From Cryptomeria japonica (taxonomy: Eukaryota > Streptophyta > Pinopsida > Cupressales > Cupressaceae), in the NCBI RefSeq assembly GCF_030272615.1, contig NC_081415.1, forward strand, positions 627,727,240 to 627,791,239: 64,000 nt of DNA. Direction: 5' to 3'. Below, piece after piece: positions 21,571 through 33,539 of the stretch. A program made the translations under genes and the position numbers. Each line of letters opens with the position of its first letter. The stretch's first letter is position 1. The notes under the pieces are model-generated. The model was not told the origin of the DNA, ran no database searches, and saw nothing but the letters and a program-made list of their open reading frames with translations.

Positions 21571-21588
21571 GTCTCAAAGAGGGGCAAA
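21571..21588 (+). promoter_or_regulatory. polypurine tract of the Tat element
   Basis: GTCTCAAAGAGGGGCAAA directly precedes the LTR start TGTAGTCACA. Almost the same tract precedes the LTRs at 53033 (+) and 55244 (minus), so this is a family-level signature. Confidence 0.8.
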
Positions 21589-23004
21589 TGTAGTCACATA
21601 AATCTATCCATTTAATTAAATGAATATTTACTATTTATTTGATTAATAAACCCATTAGCCAACAGTTAATTAAATTAACATTTAATTAATTCATCTTCAA
21701 CCATTCTCCTATTAATTAAATAAATTATTCAATTTATTTCAATTAATTCATTAAACCAAATTCATAATCAATTAAATGAATAAAATCCTATTTATTTAAT
21801 TTAATCCCCTTTCCTCTTTTAAAAAATAATTAAAACATTTTAACTCCCCCCACTTGCATTCTCCTACAAATGCAAGTTGCAACCAAAAATGAAATAAATT
21901 AATTTTAATTTTAATTTAAATCCTATTTTCCCTCACCCACCAAACCCACTTGCAATCCTAAATCCCCTTCTAGACTCTTCTAAACCATTCCTAATTAGCC
22001 TAATCCATCCCCTAAATATTGTCACATTCCTAAGCAACTTGGAGTCACTTCTCAAAGCCTTCAAAGTCTTTGAAAAACATTTAATGTTTTATGTGTTCAA
22101 CAAGCTAACCCCTAAAGTATTCCAAACCACTAATGGCTCTTACATGACCATTAATGACTCTTACATAGCCATTTATGGCTCTTACATAACCGTTTATGGT
22201 TAAATCTACTTGCCCCCATGGTTAGAGACTTTACCTCTAACACAACCCTCATTTGACCCATGGGTCTCTTCAAGCATTTATTGCTTTGACCATGGTTATC
22301 CTCACTAACTCTTGCACAAGAGTTTATCCATTGGATAAAGACATTATTTATTGGATAATGACTTTATTTTTTCAACTCAACATTAACCTTACCTCCCAAG
22401 TTAACCCTCAAGTCATGTTCAGCATTTAATGCTTATTCCCTCTCCTCTCAACCCATCTCATGTTGACATTTGTCATCCTGAGATTGGATTGAAAGCCCTC
22501 ACATGGATCATAAACCCCTCAATCCTGACCCTTGATGAGAATACTCAATCTCAACCCTCCATTGCTCCATTTTACCTATAAATAGAGCTCATTTCTTCAT
22601 TATCCAGATCCTAAAATCTTGTATGCATCTAATTTATAGTGAAATTTAGAGAGCATTTAGCATAATCATCCACATTTGCCTTTTTGGGATAAAATTAATA
22701 TTAGATAATTAGATAATATCTTGTTTTAGCTTGTTCACATTTGCATTCTCATAATCATCCATTTTAGAATTTTGAACCTCCATAAGACATCCAGAATAGT
22801 GCAAAAAGCTACTGAGAGCTACACTCATTTGGGAACTTGGAGAGGAGAGGAACAAGGGAGGAGTAGCTACAAGCATGGTGGAGGGCATTTTGAGATGCCT
22901 TATTGCATTTCTTAGATTTATCAAGCTTTATATTTTATGTTTTGTGTCTCTCTTGATATGCTTGCTTAGGATAGTGTTTGATTTGTGATTACTAACACTA
23001 ACAC
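21589..23004 (+). repeat. 3' LTR of the Tat element (right edge approximate)
   Basis: It starts TGTAGTCACATAAATC after the polypurine tract. U3 is AT-rich with repeated TTTAATTAAAT words, then colinear with the LTR at 53033: ACTTGCA...CAAATGCAAGTTGCAAC, TTGACCATGGTTAT, TTGCACAAGAGTTTATC, AATCCTGACCCTTGAT and TATAAATAGAG. The promoter TATA is at 22577-22584. Similarity fades after the transcription start region, so the end near 23.0 kb is a guess based on the length of the other LTR. Confidence 0.75.
22577..22584 (+). promoter_or_regulatory. LTR TATA box
   Basis: TATAAATA within CCTATAAATAGAGC, conserved at 53917-53924 in the related LTR. Confidence 0.75.
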
Positions 23005-23112
23005 TTTTTTTTTTTTTTGTGTGTTTGTGTTTGTCTTGACAATATCCTAACCATCCTTTTTGTAGAGCATCAATTACTTTTTTAATTTTTAATTAAAGAT
23101 AAAAAATATTTA

Positions 23113-23132
23113 TTTTATTTTTTAAGATTTCA
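23113..23132. repeat. LINE target site duplication, left copy
   Basis: TTTTATTTTTTAAGATTTCA matches 29506-29525 at 18 of 20 positions and sits directly beyond the poly(A) tail, as expected for target-primed insertion. Confidence 0.75.
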
Positions 23133-23149
23133 GTTTTTTTTTTTTTTTT
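23133..23149 (-). other. LINE poly(A) tail
   Basis: A run of about 17 T on the + strand, equal to the poly(A) end of the minus-strand LINE, next to the target duplication. Confidence 0.8.
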
Positions 23150-23433
23150 GATTAGATATCATATAAACATTACATATCATCAGGAATGACCGAGTTTAGC
23201 AGTATCAAGGCACCAAAGGAGGGTGCATACACAAAAAATATACAGTCGACGAGCACCTCCACTTTTGGGAAGATTATTACATTAGATACATCTAAATTAT
23301 AACAACAAAAAAAAACAAAATAGATAGTTCTAGAGGACTAGGAAAAAGAGATTTCAGATTCTGGTGCAAGGTTGGCTCCCAATGGAGGGATCCATGACAC
23401 CCAACCCAGGTTTCCATCTTGCCATACTTCCAC

Positions 23434-26400
23434 TCAACCATCAAGTATGTCTTGTTTGTGGGGGTGTGAGGTGTGCTCATGGAATAGGTTAGCTTCCTCC
23501 TGAGAGATCTCCATGTGTAGGTGTCTACGGTGCATCTGTCTCATGAAGGCCATGAATGCTTGTTCAAATGTGGCCTTTCCCGGTTCATCTCTTTCCCACG
23601 TGAAGCCGTGAGACAACTCTCGAATGTATACAATGGTGGCACTTTCCTTCATCCATCTATCAAACTTGTCTGAATCCAACTTTATTACCACAGTTACCTG
23701 CATCGAAACAGTATAAAAAATGAGTCTCCTAAGAGACTCAGTGAGGTGCCTGGTGTTGTTATTAAAGACATCATCATTACGGTACTTCCAAATGAGCCAA
23801 AGAACTTCTAAAGATAAACAAGAGCAGAAGATATTTGCAGTTTTCCTACAGCCCTTAATGTAGCCTAAAACAACATTTATGATTTCAACAAAGTTAGATT
23901 CTAGATTAAGGCCGAACAAACTCCATATTTCTTTTGCAAAGTGACATTCAAAAGAGATATGTTTCACAGTTTCAGGTACTCTACATATTTTGTAGTTTAG
24001 GTAGTTACCCTCCTTATCTTTTATGGGGAGTTTATTTAACAACAGGCGCCAGCCAAAGAATTCTTTTTTTGGTTCATTTTGAGCCATCCAGAACTTACCC
24101 AGCCTATCTTTCCATTCTTTTGATTCCCATATTAGATCCCAACATCTGTTCAAGTGAAGAAAAATGGTATCAACCTCGGTAAGTGAAGCATATATTCATT
24201 TGTCTTTAAGGGATGGGAGAGGTGTGCCATCAGCTCAACAGAGTGTAGAGATGGGGGAGTGGGGGAGAAGAGGGTGAGAGGGGGGAAAAGCAGAAACTAA
24301 GGCCATTTTAAGGATGTTACAGGTTCTACTCTGGGAAATCGGGATAGAGAAGGTAAGTTTCAGATCCTCCCACATTCTCATTTGGCCATTCTCCAATATC
24401 TGATCAAAACACTTAATTCCCATATTGTGCCATTTTAGTGCAGAGCAGCCTTGAAGAGCTGCTAATGGTTTCCCATTATGAAATAGATTCCACCATATAG
24501 ATCTATTATTGGCAATCTGTCCCTATATACTTCCATTTACATTGTAGTGTACCAAGTGTTTCACCTGCTCCCAAGCTTTCCATAGAGACTTAAAGACCCC
24601 AGACCCAGCTGGGGACACCTCTATCTGTCCAAGGAGAAAGTCAATCATGGGGAGATCCTTCCATTTCTTGTCTTTCTTAGGGATTGAGGATGAAATATTA
24701 TTTCTTATTAGAATTTTTCATGGCTCATCCCCATCCATGGCCTTGAGAATCCATTTGGAGGCAAGGGCCATGCCCTGTAGTTTGAGATCTTTTAGACCTA
24801 TCCCACCATAAAGCTTATGCATAGTGCACCACTCCCATTTCATTGCATGTTGCTTCCTGGTACCTTTTCCATCTGACCATATGAATTTCCTAATTTGTTT
24901 CTAGATATGATTGAATTGATAGTTTTTGAAGAGCTAGGTAGAGGAGAAATAAATGTTATATGATGCCAAAATATTTTGACAGACCTGAAATCTTCTAGCC
25001 AAAGACAGATAGTTCCTGTTCCATTTAGAGACCTTCTTCTCTATCTTATTTCTTACACATTCCCACATTTCTTTAGAATTTGGAAGGACAGAGAAGGGGA
25101 TGCCTAGATATTTTACAATATGAGTAGGGCCCAACTAGTTGAGAGAAAAATTTGAGAGTCAGTTCGAGGGGTTGTCATCCCAACCAAGTAGATTGGATTT
25201 GTGCATAGCTATCTTACTGCCAAAGGCTAGCCAAAATATATCTATATTTTTCAGCAGAGCAACAAGGTTTTCTTCCTCAAGTTTAATTAAAATTGTAGTG
25301 TCATTAGCAAATTGGACATTACAGATTTCCTTTTTGTTAGGTAAGGATATGCCCTTGACAGGAGGAGTGATAGAGGAGTCTTTGAGTAGGTAGAACATTG
25401 CATCAACAACTAGAACAAATAGGGCTCGGGCTAAGGAGAATCCTTGTTTGATAGATCTGGTCAGTGTAAAATTGGGGGATCTTATCCCATTCATTTCAAT
25501 GGAGGCATTGGCATCACATAATAGTGTTTTGACTAGTTTGCAAAACCCAGGGGGGAAACCTAGTGATTGAAGCATCTGAATGATATATTCCCATTCTATT
25601 CTATCATAAGCTTTCTCGAAGTCTATGAGTAATATAGCTCCATTTTTCCCTGATTCCTTTGCCCAATGGAGTGATTCCCAACATGTGATTAGGCTCTCTA
25701 GAATATACCGTCCTTTGACAAAACATGTTTGAGTAGTACTGATAATCTTAGGTAAGATCTTTTCCAATCTGCTTGCTGTCAACTTCGCTAAGATTTTATA
25801 TGACACATTTAACAATGTAATGGGTGTCCAATTTTTAATTAGGGTTTTGTCACCCTCTTTAGGGATGAGCTTGATCAGACCTTGGTTAATGTTTGCTCCC
25901 AGGGACCTAATGTGAATAGCCTCAGTATATAAAGTGTGAAGGTCATCCACAACCCATTCAATATTTTCTTTGTAGAATTCTATCGGGACCCATCAGGGCC
26001 AGGGGATTTGTCATTATTGAGAGCCAATATAGCTTCCTGGATTTCTTCTTTAGAAATAGTTGTTTCAAGCATCCTGCTATCTTCCTCATCAAGAAGTTTG
26101 GGGACCAAAGACATGACTAACTTTATTGCATTATCCCAGTCCTCTCTAACTGGTTTTGTAGAGAACAATTGCTTGTAGAATTGAGCAAAGCACTCTAGAA
26201 TCTCATTTGGGTTAGAGAGGTTTTTATTCTCTTCCCATATGGTGTCTATTTTCTCTCTTGCTTGTTTCATTTTAAGAATCTGGAAGAAAAATTTAGATCC
26301 TCGATCCCCAGTATCTAACCAGTTAAATTTAGCCCTAGTTCTCCATCCTTTGATTTTCTGATTTTGCAACCTTCTAAGGTCATTTTTGGCCTTAATTAGT

Positions 26401-27446
26401 TGATTGGTGAGTGTTACATTCTTTGGATCCCCTTGAAGTTAAAGCTCAGCCATTTGTAGGGCACTGTGCAATTGCATCTCAGATTCTCTGGCATCTTTAG
26501 CTTTCTTTTTACCTACCACCTAACAAAGTGAGGTCCAGGTTGTAACATTTTGATTCCATCTATCAATGTTTGTCAACTGGCTGTTTCCATACTTATTATA
26601 CATTCTGACCAGGCACAGTGCACATTTTAGGTCATCATCCTTTAGAAGACCAATGTTCATTCTAAATTTCGAGCTAGGGCTTGGTAGGGCCACTCTACTA
26701 TTAGTTACATTTAGCCCAATCATAATAGGGTGATGATTAGATAATGTATATGGTATGACAACATATTGAATACCCTCCTTATTTTTAACAATTTCAAAAA
26801 AGTCTTTGTTGAAGTAAAATCTATCTAGTTTGCAATAGACCCTCTTATTGTACTGTTGGTGGTTACACCAGGTGTACCATATTGAATTATGCTCTCCCTT
26901 CTTTCCTGCTATTGGGTCAGTTAATCTCATTTTGTTAACCATCCTTTCCCAGTGTATTCTCTCAGCACCTTTCCATTCCAGCTTGTTCCCTCCCTATTTA
27001 TCTTGTGCATTGATTACCATGTTAAAGTCCCCTCCCAAGAGCCAGGGGATGTCTTCCAATTTTGCAATCCATTCCCACATCGCCCCCCTTTCTCAGTAAT
27101 CATTACATGCATAGATTGAGTAGAGACCAAATGTAGAATTTTCATTCTGTATGATAGCCCATACTGCCCTATCACAAGGGGATTGTCCCCATTTGACAAC
27201 TTTATTCACCCATTTAGGGTTTAACAATATTGCAGCTCCACCCTTTCCTTTAGGGTGATTGGTGAAGAAGGGGGTGGCCTCCCTCCAGATGGATTTTAGA
27301 CCAATTTCTAGAGAAAACCCCATTGATTTTAGTTCTTGGAGCATAAGGTAATCAATTTCCTTATGCATATTTAGAAATATTTTGACCACATATTTCCTGT
27401 TAGGGGCCTCTAATCCCCTGATGTTCCATGAGATGGTTTTCATCAT
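23434..27446 (-). pseudogene. LINE ORF2 (endonuclease, reverse transcriptase, zf-RVT; broken)
   Basis: It starts ATGATG at 27446. Endonuclease motifs are WNIRGL, LQELK, GKGGAAILLNP and, near 26735, LSNHHPI, where SDH is expected. RT motifs include NNDKSPGPDG near 26000, then after a frame break LIKLIPKEGD, FVKGRYILES, LIDFEKAYDRIEWEYI and QFANDTTI near 25310, where FADD is expected; YLGIPF marks the thumb. A zf-RVT domain at 24153-23434 shows CRVPETVKHISFECHFAKEIW. The end near 23434 gives about 1340 codons, normal for plant L1 ORF2. There is no RNase H. It would nick target DNA and copy its RNA into the nick, but the copy is dead. Confidence 0.88.
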
Positions 27447-29480
27447 TAGGAGGTTGCTTCAGGAGTGTCCACTAGGGATTTAAACCCTTCAAAACATTTG
27501 GGCCATTCCTCAGGTTTAGAAAGATGGCTGGCATCAAAGGCCACAGGTGAGAGTGGTCTACCTCTCTTCTTCCCGAGTTCAGAGAGTTGCTCAGGTCCCA
27601 ATGATTCTTTCCTAGCTGTATTGTCTTTATTAACCTTAGGAGACCTTTTTCTCTTTTTTTTTTGTTTTATTACCAGCTAGGTCTTCTCCCCCATTATTAG
27701 CTCCAACCTCAAAGGTCCTCGGATCAGGGGAGTATGAAGTATCCCCCTCATTATTGCTAGCCACAATTTCATCAGACTGCATCCCAGGTTCAGTACCATG
27801 CCCATTCTCTAGGGGTTGGTCAAAAGGAGAAGTGGTAGGCCCCACCTCCCCATCAGTGTTATCAGAGGTCCTCTCAGGAGGTTTGTTGGGGTGTGGTATC
27901 CCCTCCATCCTTATTCTCCAATGGAGTATTTTCAATTTGAGGGATGCTCATATCCCCAGAAGGGTCATTTTTATTATCTTTAGGCCCTTGAGGGAAGTGA
28001 CTAACCACCTCGGTAGCACTGGTGGTAACATGAGTACCACCATCTTTCCCTTCGATCAACTCTTGGAGAAAGGGTATGGTACATGATTCAATCTCCTTTT
28101 TTTGGTTAATTAATGTTATTTCAAGCTATTTTCTATGTTCCGTAGTCACTTTCAACTTTTCCATGACAATTTGCTGAGCATTTTGCGTTCTGGGTTCACC
28201 TGTATTAGTGGAGTTTTTAACTACAACTGGTTCCCTTGATTTAGGTTCACTGGTAGCCAAATTAGCTTCTTTCAAGGCCAACTGATACTTGAGTAAGGAT
28301 TCGGCAATTGAGGGAGGAGCACTGGCAAGAGAGGGGTGAGCTTGTGGTTGACAAGTTGGGGGGTAGGTTTAGATGGGGGTAGTGATTCAGTGACAATAGG
28401 CTGGGAAGATGGGTCGCAAGATGGAGGTGTAGAGTGCACTGGGTGTGGAGTAGGATCATTCTGCTTAGAATCTTCTGAATCTGGGTGTAGGTGGTTTCGA
28501 AAAGAGGTCTTCTTAGAGGAGGTACCATTTTTGTTTACCATCAAAGGGCAGTTTTTAAGGAAGTGCCCACTTCTTCTACATTTATGGCATGCATTAATCC
28601 CTCCCACATATTCTAAGGGACATGAGAATAACTGGTTTTCAATACATATATCTATTTCAGAGGGAAAAGTTGATCCAGGGTTGAAAGCAATAAGAACCCT
28701 CACATCCATATGGGGTAGTAATGCAGCCAAGGAATCAATTTTAATTACTTTGCCGAGAGGTTCCGTGATTTTATTAATACAACTCCATAAAAATGGGGGG
28801 ACATTTTTAATAACTACCCATTTAGGGTTGGAGAGTGCCATTATTTCTTCGTTACATGCAAGAGGGGTCCAGGGAACGACCCCAAAATAGGTGTTACCTA
28901 TACTCCAAAATTGTTTCTCGACAACCTTCCTCTGCATTTCTTTATCATTAAAAAAAAAAAGAAATAGCCCTTTTTGCAACATTCTATAGAATGAAAACTG
29001 AATTCCAAATTTTATACACCAAGTATCTTGAAACCATTTATTCAAATATTGCCTAGATGGTATTTTATCTACATCAAGGGCTGCTAAAAAAATCGCAGAA
29101 TCCCTAAGCCTAGAAATCTCTTTAGAAATGCATTCAATCATAGAGGAATTAGGTTTAATGATGACTCTTGGGGCCGAGGCAACCTCACCTTCTTTGCAGT
29201 TTTGGGTTGCTGTTACATCTTTGGCCGCCTCTGGTTCGAACCTCGCCTCATCTGGGAAGGCCGTGCAGAGCCCTTGGACAGCTTGGCTAAACGTTTTTTT
29301 GCCATTGTTGGTGACTTTGTGGGTATTAATCCCACCGCCATCAGGTTCCTTCTCAATTAATGGAGGCACAAGCAGGAATAAATGCGGGGGCTTCGCACTA
29401 GGTCTGGGAGCCCCTGGGTGGAGAGCTGACCTGCCGCCAAGGACCGTTCGTGTTCGTCCTTGGTTGCGGAGCTCCGCCAA
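27446..29480 (-). pseudogene. LINE ORF1 (DUF4283-like RNA-binding protein, zinc knuckle, AT-hook)
   Basis: The first 402 codons (29480-28272) are open: a Pro/Lys-rich N-terminus, a DUF4283-like region (FYRMLQKGLFLFFFNDKEM, WSIGNTYFGVVPWTP, WVVIKNVPPFLW) and a CCHC knuckle CHKCRRSGHFLKNC near residue 297-310. Downstream the frame is shifted more than once, one shift probably in an A/T run near 27650. The C-terminus is recognisable as KKRGRPLSP, an AT-hook-like motif, ending TAA at 27448-27446. ORF1 proteins coat LINE RNA. The TAA overlaps the ORF2 ATG. Confidence 0.82.
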
Positions 29481-29505
29481 AAACTTCTTTTTTTAGACAA
29501 TTCAA

Positions 29506-29525
29506 TTTTATTAATTAAGATTTCA
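29506..29525. repeat. LINE target site duplication, right copy
   Basis: TTTTATTAATTAAGATTTCA, 18 of 20 identical to 23113-23132. Confidence 0.75.
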
Positions 29526-30200
29526 TTTTTAGTTGTAAAGTAATTTATTATTCTATATTTAAGTTTTATAAAAATACATTAATAAATCCACTTAAAAAAA
29601 TTACTTAATGATAAAAAATAACAAAACATAAAAAAAATCAATAATAAATTATTTTTCACATGGTTGAACTATTTTACTCAAACTAAATAACTAAATATAT
29701 TTGTGTTCACTAACATTAAAATACATATGATATTATTAAAAAAATTATAATATCATTTCTATGTTCCATTTATTTATTTTCAAATTGTTTAAGCAAGTCA
29801 ATTATGTTTTAAATTGTTTATCCTCCAAATAGCAAAACAGTTTTGCCAACTTTTGGATTTCATTATCCAACAATAATTGTCTAGTACGTTTTCATAACAT
29901 TCACATAATATTATAAGAAATCTCCAAATTTTATAAGTAAGAAACAATTAAAAAAAGTTATAATCTACAATACAGAATTAAAATGGATATCTCTATAATC
30001 CAATTATTTGTTATTTTTATTTTTTCGAAATTTGAAAAGTTATAATTTCCCTTCCATGCCAGTTTGGGAGAAAAATATAGAAAATTCTGTGAAGTTGGAA
30101 AGGATTTGGTATGTTGCTATTTTGAAGGTCACACCTAGTGCTACGTAAAATTTGAGTATCTTACAATTCGAAAATAAAACCTAAGAAATCCAACGGCGGA
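29526..30200. other. AT-rich intergenic sequence
   Basis: No reading frame, repeat or RNA gene recognised. It separates the LINE from the likely promoter of the host gene. Confidence 0.5.
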
Positions 30201-30580
30201 GAAATCAAAAGAATCTGGGCCTTCGGTTAATGCAATACAATCCCGCCATCTCACACAGATTTCTCAACCGAATTTACACAAATTGTGATCTTCCCTGACT
30301 GTTGAGGTGACAAAAATTTTCGGGCTTTATCTTTCATCTTCTTCCCCATAAATTATCTTCCCCTCACAACAAAGAAGATTTATTATTTACTTTGTACCAT
30401 CCATTTCCTGGTAACAGATACGCCATTATATACTTTGTAGCAGCTTTCACCCTGAAAAAAACTATCTTTCACGCAGTTGAAACAAATTTTAGGTTGTAAC
30501 CAATATTTTTCTGCAAATTCCGCCCATTTTTTCTCGTCGGCATCGTTGACAGCACGACAAAATTTGTGCAGAATTTAGAG
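30200..30580 (+). promoter_or_regulatory. likely promoter and first non-coding exon of the ADA3-like gene
   Basis: CT-rich, TTCTTCCCC-type leader text at 30320-30380 is typical of plant 5' untranslated regions, and AATTTAGAG followed by GTAAGT at 30581 is a strong donor. No clear TATA box is seen. The link to the coding exons 9 kb away is inference from strand and the lack of any other gene. Confidence 0.4.
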
Positions 30581-31426
30581 GTAAGTCAATTGCCATTTCT
30601 CACTATTTTTTGGGAATCGGTCATTTTTTATTTTGTTCTATTTCATTATAAAACGATTCTGTTGTTATCTGTTAAATAAACGAATTGCTTCTGTGGATTT
30701 AGCTGTGGCTGTTTTTACATACAAATGTGTTTTTGTTTCTTCAAGTAGAGATATTTTGAACTGTGAAATGAGTTTTGCGTTTATTTGGTGGTTTAAATTT
30801 TTTTGTTTATTTTGTTTTTCTTCTTCTTCTTATGTTGTTTTTCTTCTTGAGATTATTATTGTTTCAATTTTCTGAACAAAATCATTTAGTATTAAATGGA
30901 CACAGTGAAGATGATTAAAAACGGCAACTCCGTTTCTTGAATTTGTATCAAAATCAAGAATATCAACTTAAACGGCAATTGTTTAATAACCATTCTAGTT
31001 TAAAATAAAACAAAAATAGAAAAATCTAATTTATCAAGATTAATAGGGAGAACCTTCTAAAATTATTATTTTTTTTTAGAAGTTTGCAATTTGGGATCTT
31101 TGCCGTACGTTGTAGTGTCAATTTCAGCTTCCCATTAGATTGGGCATCATGACCTTATCCATTTGTATTCATCCGACGTGTAATCAATCCATGCAATAAT
31201 GGAAATGGAAACTTTCCTACGTTACACAAACTATCCATCATTACAGCTCAGAAATCTTCTCTTGGCTGCATACAGCTGTCCTCTGTAACCTGCCAATTCT
31301 TCCACCACCCCCACCCAGGCCGTTACTAAATTAAATTCAAACTGAACTATTCTGCAGCATATATAACTTTTACGTGCATTTTGAATTTCATAATAACGAA
31401 TCTCAAATTGAATTAATGTTGTGCAG

Positions 31427-31540
31427 CATAATCTTGAATTGGGTTTACGAGTTGAAATTCAAGCACGCAATTTCAGAGGACGCTAAGGTCGGTAGAAAGC
31501 TTACCAGCGGCAGGTTGATTAGGGTTTACGACTTCTTCAG
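31427..31540 (+). other. possible alternative or second 5' non-coding exon
   Basis: It is bounded by TTGTGCAG at 31426 and by CTTCTTCAG followed by GTAAGC at 31541. Base composition is less AT-rich than its flanks. Splicing to the acceptor at 39730 would leave an 8.2-kb intron. No transcript evidence is available here. Confidence 0.4.
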
Positions 31541-31800
31541 GTAAGCTGCTTTTTATTATTTTTTTCCATGTTTTCCTCCTTGTTTCTGTTTGTCTGTGAC
31601 CTGGAACATAATATACTCTACCTTGCTTGTCATTGTCTATGAACTTTTTAATCATCTTTGATGAATTCTACTAGGTAGATAATTGATGGTTGTGGAGAGT
31701 ACTTAATTAGGTCTGTAATCACAATATATATTGGGATAGTTTAGGATTTGAAAACGAGCTAGAGTTTAGAAACAGTGATTGCATGGAAGGCATGACCCTT

Positions 31801-32045
31801 TTAATGAATAACCACTAATATGAAATAAAGAACCACCATTTAAGCAGATGAAATCGATTAAAAGGATTTGTTTCTTTTAATGAAATCAAATTTTTGTTTC
31901 TCTTGTTTCTGATTTCGATTGAATGAATAACCATCAATATGAAATAAAGCATCACCATTAAAAGCATATGAAATCTATTAAAAGAATTTATTCTTTTAAT
32001 GATATCAAATTTCTACTATCTATTTAAGTTATTCAAGTTGTTTCT
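31801..32045. repeat. tandem duplication, 119-bp period
   Basis: GAATAACCACTAATATGAAA at 31806 recurs as GAATAACCATCAATATGAAA at 31925, and the similarity extends through TTTCTCTTGTTTCTG. It lies in the long putative 5' intron. The rest of 31560-33540 is AT-rich with nothing else recognised. Confidence 0.7.
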
Positions 32046-33539
32046 CTTGTTTCTGGTTTTGATTATGTTATGGTTTTTTCATCACACTGAAGATGAAGAG
32101 TACATGAGTATTCCTTCTTGATTAATATTCATATCCTTTTAATGATTTATTGAATTTAGCATTCATTACATATACCCTAATCAACAATCATATTATGACA
32201 ACCTGCAATTAATCCAAACTCTAGTTTTACTACTCAAAGGAATGTAGACCAACACTCAAAATCAAAAATATCGGCTACCACATTACTATCTTAGGTTGAT
32301 AAGACCTTGAAGCCTCAAGTATATAAATTTAATTTTTCTTGATATACACAAAAAGAATTAAGCATGCTTGATATATAATATAGGTCTATACAATCTTTAT
32401 TACACATCACAATCTATTAAGTCAAAGAGAATAAATGAAAGAACTATTTGTGAACAAGTCTAATAAGAAAATCAAAACAAAATCACATTGTGCCAAGGAA
32501 AAAAATTTGAGAACCATCTATAGAATTTAGGAGAAAGTGTGTTCCAACTTGTCACACATTTAAAGACATCAAATATCATATAACTTGCATATTAGTACGT
32601 TGTATTTCAAATAAAATCAATAACATGAATAATATATCATATATGATCAACAAGATTGTTGTGAGCTAATACAAGAAGAAAAAACATGTTTAAATTAATC
32701 TCATCATGTTGGGTGAGCATAATTGCATACATGACATGATTAAAAAAACACCATAGGTCTCCAATCAAAAATATCCTCATAAACATGTCTCAAGATGAAA
32801 TAATAATAGCATAATGTGTCATCTTAGAGACATGAATATCCATAAAATCATAACAATTCATTCATTTTATTCATAATAAGTCAATAACATATATGACTCT
32901 AGCAAACTCAATCTTACTATCAAAGATTAGCCCCACATGCATCCTTGCAAGATTTATTCTAACCACCATAGATCAAGTCCCCAAGTAACCTCATAGGGTC
33001 CCCTATGACTACCATCGCTCAAGTCCATATGATCATTTTGACCAAAGACTTGCAAACTAGGATCATCCCTCCCAAATTTTCTAACTAAAGAGCAATAATT
33101 TGTAAATGTACTATTATCGAAAATAAATAATTAAAGTGATAGATTATTATGACATATTTTCTCATAACAATAATAAAATTCTATATACAATCTGAGGTCT
33201 GAATCTATACTTAATAGAAATATGTAAATGAGATACTCCCTATGATATGTATGAGTTACCAACTCTCTCTCATATGTGAAAGCATATTATAAAATTTAAT
33301 TCATATAATTTAATTAAATATTTCCGAGTTTGGTATTTATAATAAATTTAATAAATCATATTTCAACAATTGATATAGTCAAGGATTCAATTTATAAAAA
33401 TTAAGACTCATAAAAAAGAAATCTTATAGTTTGATTTCCCATTCTAACCATAATTTTTTTTTAGATTGTGATCAATATAATTGAAACAAAGAAATCACAT
33501 CATATATTTTAGTTATCAACCTAATAATACTTAAACACT

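Larger units (their letters stand above)
1..23004 (+). mobile_element. Tat-lineage Ty3/gypsy retrotransposon, left end outside window, with a nested insertion
   Basis: I read this as a single decayed element because the parts come in the right order on the + strand: gag, protease, G-patch, RT, RNase H, second RNase H, integrase (1-7255), a non-coding tail, an antisense plant-mobile-domain gene, then a polypurine tract and LTR start at 21589. The interruption at 9336-18056 is a younger element bounded by a perfect CAAAC duplication, so removing it rejoins two CAT-rich flanks of similar composition. A second RNase H and antisense extra genes upstream of the 3' LTR are known traits of the Tat lineage. 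The left LTR is not in the window and the right LTR edge is only approximate (about 23.0 kb), so joining 1-7255 to 18057-23004 is inference. They could instead be two elements. Confidence 0.6.
23133..29505 (-). mobile_element. near full-length L1-type LINE
   Basis: It has a 5' end near 29505, ORF1, ORF2, a short 3' UTR (23433-23150) and a poly(A) tail seen as a T run at about 23133-23149. A 20-bp target duplication bounds it. Two-ORF architecture with an APE-type endonuclease, an RT and a C-terminal zf-RVT is the plant L1 pattern. It is inactive: both ORFs have frameshifts and stops, and two catalytic Asp codons read Asn. Confidence 0.9.

Noticed and set aside
27754-29496. Plus-strand frames of 110-184 codons in the LINE
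   Set aside because: Antisense shadows of LINE ORF1, which has a DUF4283-like region and CCHC knuckle on the minus strand.
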